11,647 nt of DNA, taken from assembly GCA_002372325.1 (NCBI GenBank), contig DFFT01000111.1:24446-36092 (forward strand), given 5' to 3'. This DNA comes from Succinivibrionaceae bacterium UBA3769. GTDB taxonomy: Bacteria; Pseudomonadota; Gammaproteobacteria; Enterobacterales; Succinivibrionaceae. The position numbers and the translations under genes are program-made. Shown piece after piece: positions 1 to 6,562 of this stretch; position 1 is the stretch's first letter, and each line of letters opens with the position of its first letter. The notes beneath the pieces are model-generated. The model was not told the DNA's origin. It saw only the letters and a list, made by a program, of their open reading frames with translations, and did no database searches.

Positions 1-88
1 TGCTGTTTAAACCTGTCTCATGCTGCTTAAAAAATGCTCGCTTTTTCGCATTACGGGGGGATTTCAGGCGGGGGAAACCGTGAGAGAC

Positions 89-119
89 AAAAACGCCGTC
101 CGGAAATCCGGACGGCGTT
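89..119 (-). terminator. Intrinsic terminator of fabA
   Basis: Perfect 12-bp inverted repeat: AACGCCGTCCGG at 92-103, a 4-nt loop at 104-107, and the complementary arm at 108-119. Read on the minus strand, the GC-rich stem runs straight into five U residues (A89-A93 on the plus strand). It lies about 87 bases past the fabA stop. The plus-strand reading has no T run after the stem, so it should work in the minus direction only. It marks the end of the lonH-fabA unit. The rest of 1-205 shows no gene: the first 60 bases hold only a short AT-rich partial repeat (TGCTG...TTAAA twice). Confidence 0.9.
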
Positions 120-205
120 CCTGGCATCTTTAAACTGAAAGGGCCATTCCCCTGCCGCAGACTCGGAACCTTCCAAAGCCGCTCCGGGGGTCAGCCTTTG
201 AAATC

Positions 206-778
206 TCAGTTGGTAAACAGTCCCACCTTGAGATCGGTAGCCTGATAGATAGGCACGCCGTCGGCGCTGACCACCCCGTCAGCGATGCCCATAATGAGCT
301 TCCGCATGACCACCCGCTTCATGGTGATGGTGTAGGTGACCTTTTTGGTGTCAGGGAGGATCTGACCGGTGAACTTCACCTCGCCCACGCCCAGAGCACG
401 TCCTTTGCCGGGGCCGCCTTTCCAGCCCAGGAAAAAGCCCACCAGCTGCCACATGGCATCCAGGCCGAGACAGCCGGGCATTACCGGATCCCCCGGAAAA
501 TGGCATTTGAAAAACCACAGATCCGGATTGATGTCGTATTCTGCCACGATAATGCCGCGGTTGTGATCGCCGCCGTGGTCGTTGATTTCCACAATGCGGT
601 CGATCATCAGCATGTTGGGAGCCGGCAGCTGACTGTTCCCCGGCCCGAAAAGCTCTCCCCGGCTGCAGGCCAGAAGATCATCGCGGGAGAATGAATTAAC
701 CCCCTTGTCGCACAGGGACGGGGCAGTAGAGGCTGAATTTTCCAAAGCAGTAATCCTTCTTTTATCTGTTGCGGGCAT
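206..778 (-). CDS. fabA: 3-hydroxydecanoyl-ACP dehydratase/isomerase FabA
   Basis: Dehydrates 3-hydroxydecanoyl-ACP and isomerises trans-2- to cis-3-decenoyl-ACP, the branch point to unsaturated fatty acids in the cytosolic type II pathway. The protein closely follows E. coli FabA: RGELFG, LPAPNMLMIDRIV, NPDLWFFKCHFPGDPVMPG, LGLDAMWQLVGFFLGW and GKGRALGVGEVKFTGQ are all recognisable. The catalytic His (in CHFPGDP) and Asp (in GLDAMWQ) are 14 residues apart as in E. coli (H70/D84); in this numbering H93 and D107. I chose the ATG at 778 (190 aa) because AAGGG lies 8 bases upstream; a TTG at 823 gives 205 aa but has only a weak Shine-Dalgarno. Even so, the N-terminus is about 18-20 residues longer than the E. 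coli protein (172 aa). It lies 69 bases after the lonH-like gene, the E. coli ycbZ-fabA order. The gap has a possible -10 (TAGAAT, complement of 802-807) without a good -35; I see no clear FadR or FabR site. Confidence 0.97.
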   Translation of the reverse strand: MPATDKRRITALENSASTAPSLCDKGVNSFSRDDLLACSRGELFGPGNSQLPAPNMLMIDRIVEINDHGGDHNRGIIVAEYDINPDLWFFKCHFPGDPVMPGCLGLDAMWQLVGFFLGWKGGPGKGRALGVGEVKFTGQILPDTKKVTYTITMKRVVMRKLIMGIADGVVSADGVPIYQATDLKVGLFTN

Positions 779-847
779 CGGCGATACCCTTAATGAAAAA
801 CATTCTAACGTATCGGGGGACAATTTTCACGGCCGGAAAGCCAAAAG

Positions 848-2890
848 TCAGTCTCCCCGCTGAAAAAACTGTCCGATGCGATCCCACAGGGATACCGGAT
901 TGTCCCGGGCATCGATCTCATACAGCTTGTCGCTGATGATGTCGTAGATATTCTCTTCCTCGGCGGCGTCCTGAGTTTTGGCGGACTTGCCGCCTTTGCC
1001 GTCGTCCCTGTTCCGGACGCCTTCCTCCTTCAGGAGCGCTCTGACTCCGGTGAGGATTTCCACGGCCTCGTCGATGATGCTTACCGGGTAAATGTGGAAC
1101 TTTCCTTCCCTGACGGCGTTTACCACCTCTTCATCCAGCACCAGGGAGGTAACGTTGCTTTCCGGAATGATGACTCCCTGTTCCCCGGTGAGACCCTGAA
1201 TTTTGCAGACCCGGAAGAAGCCCTCGATTTTTTCGTTAATGCCGCCTACGGGCTGCACGTTCCCCAGCTGATCCAGGGATCCGGTCAGGGCGAACTGCTG
1301 CTTGATGGGCTTTTCGGAAAGGGCGGAGAGAATGGCGCAGAGCCCGGTGAGGGAGGCGCTGTCACCGTCTATTTCGTTATAGGACTGCTCGAATACCAGA
1401 TTGGCGCTTACCGGCAGCTGGTAGTCGTTCCCGAACTTGTGGGTCAGGTAGCCGTTAATGATCATCATGGCCTTGGTGTGAATTTCCCCGGCCAGATCCG
1501 CCTTGTGCTCCACGTCGCTGATGCCGCCCTCGGGGCCGGAGTGAATGGTGGCAGTGATGCGGGTGGGTTCCCCGTACTCAAAGTCATCGCCGAAGGTGGA
1601 AATCACCGAGAGACCGTTAATCTGGCCCACGACCTCGCCCCGGGTTTTCAGGATAATCTGCTTGTCCCGGAACATATCCCCGGATTCCTCCAGAGCGGTG
1701 TTGGCGCGGAACATTCGGGCATCCAGAGTTTCTCTGACCTCGGCGGCGGTGAAGGCCTGAAGCTCCTTCCGGAGGCCCCGGCCGCTGGCTTCCCGCATGA
1801 TGTTGCAGAGCTCCTGCTCCGAGAGGGCGAACTTGGTCTGGTTTTCCGCCAGACGGCAGGCTCTTTCTATTAACATGGTGACGGCGGAGGCATCCGGCGG
1901 CAGGAGTCCCATGAGACGGCAGCGATCCCGGAGATAGAGGGCGAGATCGTGGGTATTGTCCTTCAGGGGGAAGCAGTTCATGAGATCCGCACGGAGGTAG
2001 AAGGCGGTGCCGCATTCCGGATCTATGCTGTACAGCGAAGCCACGTCAATATAGGAGCCGGTGAGAATGAGCTTGACGTTCACCGGGGTAGGCTCAGGCG
2101 CAAAGAAGGGGATAATGCTGCTGACGCTTTCGTTGGGGTTTTCCCAGCCGGCAAGGCCGCTTTCCAAAATGTGCCGGAGCTTGAACCAGAGAGCCGGGCT
2201 GTGCACCAGCTCCGAGATCCGGAGCACCAGGTAGCCGCCGTCGGCGCTGCGCAGGAGTCCGGGCTCCAGAAGTTCATGGGAGGAGTAGGTGGTGCCGTTT
2301 TCCGTCAGGTAGTTGACGCAGCCGAAGAGATTTTTCCAGGTGAGATCGTGGCCGAACAGCAGGGGCGGCCGGTCTGGCAGATGCTGCACCATAAGATTCA
2401 GGATCACCTGATCCGCCTTGATCCTGTCCTGCATGATGTAGTTGCAGAGATCCGTGAGGTATTCTTCAAGCTTGGGATCGTTGTCCTGCTTTTTCAGGAT
2501 CTTCAGGAGAATTTCCTCCTGATCCAGCTTGAATTTGGCTTTCTTCACCAGATCCTGCACCAGACTGAAAAATTCCTGCGTGGTGCCGCTTTTGATATGG
2601 AGCCACATGGGGGAAAGCTCGTCGGCCAGGTTTTCGGCATAGACGATGTCATAAATCTGATGCTTCCGGCCGGCGCATTTCGTCAGGAGATCCCTGACGC
2701 ACTGTTCGGCGTCGGTATCCGGGGATACCAGAAGCAGCATGACCGGATTGGGCATTTCCGTATACACCAGTTCCTGAACGGCGCTTTGGGCTCTTTTCTG
2801 AAAAGAGGCAAAGGTAACCTTTTTTTCATCATCAAGAGAGCCGATGTCAGCGATAGCCGGACGCAGCATCTCCCAGGAAAGTTCTTTCAC
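848..2890 (-). CDS. lonH: Lon-like serine/lysine protease with degenerate AAA+ domain (LonH/YcbZ family)
   Basis: Peptidase family S16 protein related to E. coli YcbZ (LonH), which also sits just upstream of fabA. With the GTG start at 2890 (GGAGG 4 bases upstream) it has 680 residues, against about 586 in E. coli; a longer frame back to 2986 is open, but that start has no comparable ribosome site. The C-terminal protease domain (about 410-590) carries DGDSAS with the nucleophile Ser at about 511, and GGINEKIEGFF with the general-base Lys at about 554. The 43-residue spacing equals that of E. coli Lon (S679/K722). The N-terminal half follows the AAA_32-type Lon fold, but where a P-loop belongs (about 51-68) it reads LLLVSPDTDAEQC, with no GxxGxGK[ST]. 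The Walker B counterpart (GGYLVLRIS, about 218-226) lacks the acidic pair. It is therefore probably unable to hydrolyse ATP by the usual mechanism. A charged Lys/Asp/Glu-rich stretch (about 588-615) precedes the C-terminus. The substrate is unknown; pairing with fabA suggests, but does not prove, a link to lipid synthesis. Confidence 0.9.
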   Translation of the reverse strand: MKELSWEMLRPAIADIGSLDDEKKVTFASFQKRAQSAVQELVYTEMPNPVMLLLVSPDTDAEQCVRDLLTKCAGRKHQIYDIVYAENLADELSPMWLHIKSGTTQEFFSLVQDLVKKAKFKLDQEEILLKILKKQDNDPKLEEYLTDLCNYIMQDRIKADQVILNLMVQHLPDRPPLLFGHDLTWKNLFGCVNYLTENGTTYSSHELLEPGLLRSADGGYLVLRISELVHSPALWFKLRHILESGLAGWENPNESVSSIIPFFAPEPTPVNVKLILTGSYIDVASLYSIDPECGTAFYLRADLMNCFPLKDNTHDLALYLRDRCRLMGLLPPDASAVTMLIERACRLAENQTKFALSEQELCNIMREASGRGLRKELQAFTAAEVRETLDARMFRANTALEESGDMFRDKQIILKTRGEVVGQINGLSVISTFGDDFEYGEPTRITATIHSGPEGGISDVEHKADLAGEIHTKAMMIINGYLTHKFGNDYQLPVSANLVFEQSYNEIDGDSASLTGLCAILSALSEKPIKQQFALTGSLDQLGNVQPVGGINEKIEGFFRVCKIQGLTGEQGVIIPESNVTSLVLDEEVVNAVREGKFHIYPVSIIDEAVEILTGVRALLKEEGVRNRDDGKGGKSAKTQDAAEEENIYDIISDKLYEIDARDNPVSLWDRIGQFFQRGD

Positions 2891-2917
2891 ACAACCTCCG
2901 ATACCAGTCTTATCCCT

Positions 2918-2948
2918 AGTATTATTTTTTTCCGTGCTGCTATTGTAA
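2918..2948 (-). promoter_or_regulatory. Possible promoter of lonH-fabA
   Basis: On the minus strand TTACAA (2948-2943) is followed after about 18-19 bases, including a run of seven A, by TAATACT (2924-2918). That is a -35/-10-like pair about 28 bases before the GTG start. The -10 match is only moderate (4 of 6 for AATACT). It is the only AT-rich stretch in the 111-bp gap between the zinc-ribbon gene and lonH, so it is a plausible separate start for the lonH-fabA unit. Confidence 0.3.
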
Positions 2949-3001
2949 CACCAAGAGAGCCCGGGGTACTCCCCATAAAAGAACATGGAGGCCCGGAAAG
3001 G

Positions 3002-3220
3002 CTATCCTGCCATCAGCAGGGATTCATGGCCGCACTTCCGGCATTTAATCCGATAATGCCCCCGGGCCGGCGGATGATTTCCGGAGGCGAGCTTCCTTAA
3101 TACAGGCTTCAGGATCCGGGAAAGGAGATTATCCGGCAGGGGAATTTCAGGGATCAGCTCCAGATCCTCGGACTGACACCGGGGACACTTGCCGAGAGGC
3201 GGGGTATCTTTTTCGGGCAT
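3002..3220 (-). CDS. Small zinc-ribbon protein (72 aa), function unknown
   Basis: Two CxxC knuckles (C12-P-R-C15 near the N-terminus and C60-R-K-C63 near the C-terminus) surround a helical, basic middle (LPDNLLSRILKPVLRKLASG). This is the arrangement of a single zinc ribbon binding one Zn2+ through four cysteines. The start is well supported: AAGGAG lies 7 bases before the ATG at 3220, and the stop is TAG at 3002. The gene begins 56 bases after the WYL gene ends on the same strand, so the two are probably co-transcribed; no terminator is visible between them. Such ribbons occur in nucleic-acid-binding and adaptor proteins, but I do not recognise a specific family. The four spaced cysteines and the ribosome site make it more than a chance frame. 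Confidence 0.7.
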   Translation of the reverse strand: MPEKDTPPLGKCPRCQSEDLELIPEIPLPDNLLSRILKPVLRKLASGNHPPARGHYRIKCRKCGHESLLMAG

Positions 3221-3276
3221 TTCAGAGCTCCTTAAGACAGTTTTGGCAATCCGGAAACAGGGCCGATTCCGGGGCT

Positions 3277-6210
3277 TCAGCCGGAACCTTGTCCGGCCGG
3301 AGCATCCTCGAGATTTGCATCAGTCGCGGAGTAAAGAACCAGCTGCTGCCGGATACGCTCATTAATTTCATTAAGGAGACGCTGATAGTCATCCTGCTCC
3401 TCGGTCACGGTTACGGCGGTAAAGTCCAGCTTTTCCGGACGGATGCCTTTCCGCTTCAGAAGAGCCAGGAACGCCGCGCCGCTTTCCAGCTTCACCATAG
3501 CCCCGAAGCCCAGAATTCTGATCACGATTTCCCGCCAGTCTGCCTCCGGATAGAGGAGCTTCACGAGGCAGGTGCCGGTTTTCTCATCGAAGCAGGCGCG
3601 CTTGTCGTAAAAGGAAAACTCCGTCAAAAACCGCACAATGCTGTTGCGATCCTGGGTTACCCGCACCACGGCGAAGCGGAAGTCCCGTTTTTGGTCTTCC
3701 AGAAACTTTCCGGTATCCTCGATGGCGTGGTTCCAGGGGCAGGTCTTCAGGATCTCCACGGATGACACGGTGGCCAGATTAATCGTGGTGTTCTGGAGAG
3801 CGTCTTCTTTGGCGTTAACGGCAAAAAGCCGGAATTTGGCGTTTTTCAGGGAGAACTCCAGCCGGAGCGGGGCCAAATCGATCTTACGGCTTACCCCGTT
3901 CTTGACGGGGGTGTAGGTGACGCTGGCAAACTTCCGCTGCGAGATAGCCTCTCTCAGAAGGCGGAAATTCCTGATGTAGTTCTGCCGGGCTTCCGGAGTG
4001 TGTCCCGGAGTCACCACGGGATCACCCTCCTTTTCGGCATCTATGATAATAAACGGCGTATCCAGGATGTCCGGGTCAAAAAGCGAGCCGGGCTTCCAAA
4101 GCTCCTCAGCGCCGGTATTAGGATTCCCATTTCTGTTTGGCTCCTTAAGGAAAGGCAGCATTTCAGACTGGATTTTCTGGTACTCCTCTGCGGTGAAAAA
4201 GAGTTCGGCCAGAGGATCTTTCAGGGCGGTGTAAAGCCAGGAAAGCTCCGCCCATGTCAGGGGAAACTCTATGATATGATTAAGATGGATATCCGGATTA
4301 AGATCCAGGTGTTTCTGGCTGTCCCGGGTATCTGCATAATCCGGAAACAGATCTGTGGCAAAAGTGTCTTCGTAATGCGTCCATATCTTGAATTTCTGTG
4401 TGAGACCAAGAGATTCCGTAGTTCCTGAAATAATATCCGTAATGTCCTTTTTCCGGGGATAGGGCACCATGGTTCGGCTGGAAAGGTTCGGTACCATGAT
4501 ATTTCTGTTTTTCCGGCAGGCATTCAGTATCCGGCGGGTAATTTCCATGTAGATGCCATAGTATTCTGAAAATATCCCCGGATCTGTGGTTTGAGTGTTG
4601 AACTGTTTGTTGCTTTCGGTGTTTTTAGTTTTTTTTGTTTTTTTAGGGTTTTGGGTATCGGCTTTGGGGAAATCATCCTCGGGATTCTGATGGTAAATGC
4701 CCTCACAATTTCCGGAGAGTTCTTCCTCGGGTTCGATAATGCCGTAGAGCCGCAGCATTTTAGCGAGATCATCAAAAAAGATCTTCCGGAACCGCTTTCT
4801 GCTGGTTTTAAGTCCGGAAATCCTCCCGATATAGGTTTTAACCCAGCTTTGGAGCTCGTCCTCGTCCTGAGCCTCGGTTCGGTAAACGGCATACATAGCA
4901 TCTCCCGTTTGTCCGGTGACCTCCACAGTGCCGTTCCGGCACTCCCGGCGGAGTCTTCGGATGGAGTGATTCCGTTCGGGATCCCTGTCGGCATCATTTT
5001 CAATTTTGATTTTGAAATTAATTTCAATGAGGCCGCTGTCCCGGGGACCGAAATTTTCCCGTTCGTCAGGATCCCGGATCACCGTCCGGGTGCCCCATTT
5101 TATGGCGGTTTCGTACAGATCTTCCGGGAGATCCGGAGCTGAAATTTCATCTTTCGGGAGTTTGATGGCCGTGATTCTGTCAAACAGAATGGAGTCTGCG
5201 ACGCCGCTTCTGGGTGAGGACATTTCAGTACCGGCAAGATAGCGTCTTTCGGTGATGATATACCCAAAAACATACCGCCGCCCCTTGAAGCAGGAGGTGA
5301 GGATTTTGAGGGGCAGCATGGTCACAATGATTTTATTCCGGTCGGAATAGGTATAGAGCGCCTCTTCGGACTCCAGTGCGGTAAACTCCACCACCTGCCG
5401 GTTTTTTATGGCCATCAGGGTGTACCAGGCGATTTCGTCATTGAGAGTTTGGGCGCAGAAGGCATGCTTGAAAGAGATGGCATCATACCCGGGATCCGGA
5501 GCGGTGTTACTGTCAAGGTGCGGGAGCGCGTTCAGGGCGTTTTTAATATAGAAGCCCAGTTCTCCGAAATAGCCTGCCATGCTGAAAAAATCCAGAAAGC
5601 CGCTAAAGTGCCGTACCCAAGATTCCCAATCTTCCGGACTGGTAAATATGTTCATGAAGAAGACATTTTCGGGGGTTTTGTCTGACAGCAGGCAATAGGA
5701 AGAAGCATTAGGGTGCTCGTCCTCGACTACTAGTTGGCTGTTCATTCTGGTAAGGACGCCGTTCCCTTCCAGCTGACTGATTTTGTTGCTCAGGGATCTG
5801 ACATCATCCGAGTCTTCATCCTGCGAAGCACCTTCATGGGTGAATTGGCGTACAACGAAATTTTTTGTGCCTTTTTTGCAGCATAACAGAATTGAAAACA
5901 ATGAACTGAATTCACTGCCGGTAATGTTTTTGCTGAGAAAGATGCCGAAAAACGGATTTCTTTTCAAAAGGCCGCTGATGCCCGGATCGATGTAGCATTC
6001 ATAATCCTTTTTGCCGGTAACCTTTATGTTGCTGTAGTAGTTGTTGAAGAGTTCGATATTGTACTGGTACCGCCGGTCTTTGATTCCTAGCTCGCGCAGA
6101 TACTGCTGCGGCTGGCTGTAGCCCAGAATAAAATGGATCCAGAAAATCCTTCTCCAGGCTACCAGCTTTGTAGTTTGGGTAACTTTGGCGTTATTATCGG
6201 TACCAGTCAT
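3277..6210 (-). CDS. Large tandem WYL-WCX regulator-like protein (977 aa)
   Basis: WYL domains are Sm-like ligand-sensing folds found in bacterial transcription regulators, including several that control phage-defence loci; the WCX extension follows them. Two modules can be read. Module 1: WYL at about 260-352 (AIKNRQVVEF, VTMLPLKIL, RRYVFGYI, FDRITAIKLP) and WCX-like at about 392-475. Module 2: WYL at about 745-822 (LLREAISQRKFASVTYTPV, IDLAPLRLEF, FRLFAVNA, ATVSSVEIL) and WCX at about 845-925 (ending VIRILGFGAMVKLESG). The N-terminal 250 residues are aromatic-rich and could hide a winged helix (SNKISQLEGNGVLTRMNSQLVV, about 141-162), but I see no textbook HTH. A low-complexity Lys/Thr linker (about 521-540) joins the halves; residues 546-740 are unassigned. 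Start ATG at 6210 has GGAGA 4 bases upstream. It is much longer than ordinary WYL regulators (about 300-330 aa). It is divergent from the HTH-methyltransferase gene, so it may regulate it. The WYL assignment is fairly sure; a DNA-binding role is inferred. Confidence 0.82.
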   Translation of the reverse strand: MTGTDNNAKVTQTTKLVAWRRIFWIHFILGYSQPQQYLRELGIKDRRYQYNIELFNNYYSNIKVTGKKDYECYIDPGISGLLKRNPFFGIFLSKNITGSEFSSLFSILLCCKKGTKNFVVRQFTHEGASQDEDSDDVRSLSNKISQLEGNGVLTRMNSQLVVEDEHPNASSYCLLSDKTPENVFFMNIFTSPEDWESWVRHFSGFLDFFSMAGYFGELGFYIKNALNALPHLDSNTAPDPGYDAISFKHAFCAQTLNDEIAWYTLMAIKNRQVVEFTALESEEALYTYSDRNKIIVTMLPLKILTSCFKGRRYVFGYIITERRYLAGTEMSSPRSGVADSILFDRITAIKLPKDEISAPDLPEDLYETAIKWGTRTVIRDPDERENFGPRDSGLIEINFKIKIENDADRDPERNHSIRRLRRECRNGTVEVTGQTGDAMYAVYRTEAQDEDELQSWVKTYIGRISGLKTSRKRFRKIFFDDLAKMLRLYGIIEPEEELSGNCEGIYHQNPEDDFPKADTQNPKKTKKTKNTESNKQFNTQTTDPGIFSEYYGIYMEITRRILNACRKNRNIMVPNLSSRTMVPYPRKKDITDIISGTTESLGLTQKFKIWTHYEDTFATDLFPDYADTRDSQKHLDLNPDIHLNHIIEFPLTWAELSWLYTALKDPLAELFFTAEEYQKIQSEMLPFLKEPNRNGNPNTGAEELWKPGSLFDPDILDTPFIIIDAEKEGDPVVTPGHTPEARQNYIRNFRLLREAISQRKFASVTYTPVKNGVSRKIDLAPLRLEFSLKNAKFRLFAVNAKEDALQNTTINLATVSSVEILKTCPWNHAIEDTGKFLEDQKRDFRFAVVRVTQDRNSIVRFLTEFSFYDKRACFDEKTGTCLVKLLYPEADWREIVIRILGFGAMVKLESGAAFLALLKRKGIRPEKLDFTAVTVTEEQDDYQRLLNEINERIRQQLVLYSATDANLEDAPAGQGSG
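4627..4644 (-). other. A7-C-A8 slippery tract in the inter-module linker
   Basis: On the coding (minus) strand seven A (4644-4638), one C and eight A (4636-4629) occur in the codons for KKTKKT at residues 523-528. ACA-AAA-AAA forms an A_AAA_AAA heptamer in the reading frame. A -1 slip, or one extra A added in transcription, in either run leads to UAA at 4627-4625, giving a 528-residue protein that keeps only the first WYL-WCX module. Whether slippage occurs cannot be told from sequence. Confidence 0.35.
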
Positions 6211-6562
6211 AGCTTCTCCGCGTGGTTGCAGCTTTCCCCGGATTAAGGAAAATACGGCTTCCGGGGGGCAGGATGATTTTTTGCAGGCTTAAGTCCTGCT
6301 TCTCATAATAATTTTTAACCATTTCTGCAGTTTTATTAATCTTTTTATGTTTATTTTGCTAGCCGGATTATGATTATTTTCGGATCCCGGGTTGTGTTGC
6401 GGGAGCGGGGCATAACCCGGTATTGGACAATTCCCCCGGAGAGGACATTGTCCGGCGGCTGTGCTATCATGCAAAGCCGTTTCGGGGCTCCGGCGGGAGT
6501 CTGGAAAAGCCCCGGAAAAAGCGCGGAAACAGAGTTCGGAGATGCAGGGAAAGGGCGGATAA
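6211..6562. other. Divergent intergenic region between the WYL and methyltransferase genes
   Basis: 352 bases without a convincing gene; short frames here extend into or overlap the methyltransferase gene antisense and have no ribosome site. The WYL-proximal part (6276-6385) is very AT-rich. On the minus strand TATTAT (complement of 6305-6310) is a -10 candidate for the WYL gene, but no -35 fits, and the leader would then be about 95 bases. A small hairpin, GCAGG-7 nt-CCTGC at 6283-6299, falls in that leader. The methyltransferase-proximal part (6386-6562) is GC-rich and holds a better promoter, listed separately. Confidence 0.6.
6425..6470 (+). promoter_or_regulatory. Extended -10 promoter with inverted repeat, for the HTH-methyltransferase gene
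   Basis: The -10 is TATCAT (6465-6470, 5 of 6 to consensus), preceded by TG and one base (6462-6464) as in extended -10 promoters. With a 17-base spacer the -35 is AGGACA (6442-6447, 4 of 6). A perfect 7-bp inverted repeat, GGACAAT (6425-6431) and ATTGTCC (6447-6453) with a 15-base gap (22-bp centre spacing, two helical turns), brackets the -35. A dimeric repressor or activator could bind there. The start codon lies about 92 bases downstream of the -10. Confidence 0.5.

Noticed and set aside
28..60. AATGC...GCATT inverted repeat at the left edge as a terminator
   Set aside because: Only five pairs around a 10-base loop, with no following T run.
779..847. FadR/FabR operator upstream of fabA
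   Set aside because: I could not match the known half-sites in the 69-bp gap; only a lone -10-like box is present.
1949..3100. Plus-strand open frame of 383 codons
   Set aside because: Antisense to the well-supported Lon-like protease; no ribosome site and no recognisable domain. Long antisense frames are common in genes with this codon bias.
4524..5027. Overlapping +1-frame reading of 167 codons inside the WYL gene
   Set aside because: A shadow frame with no start signal. The relevant slip at the A tract would be -1, which ends at 4625, not in this frame.
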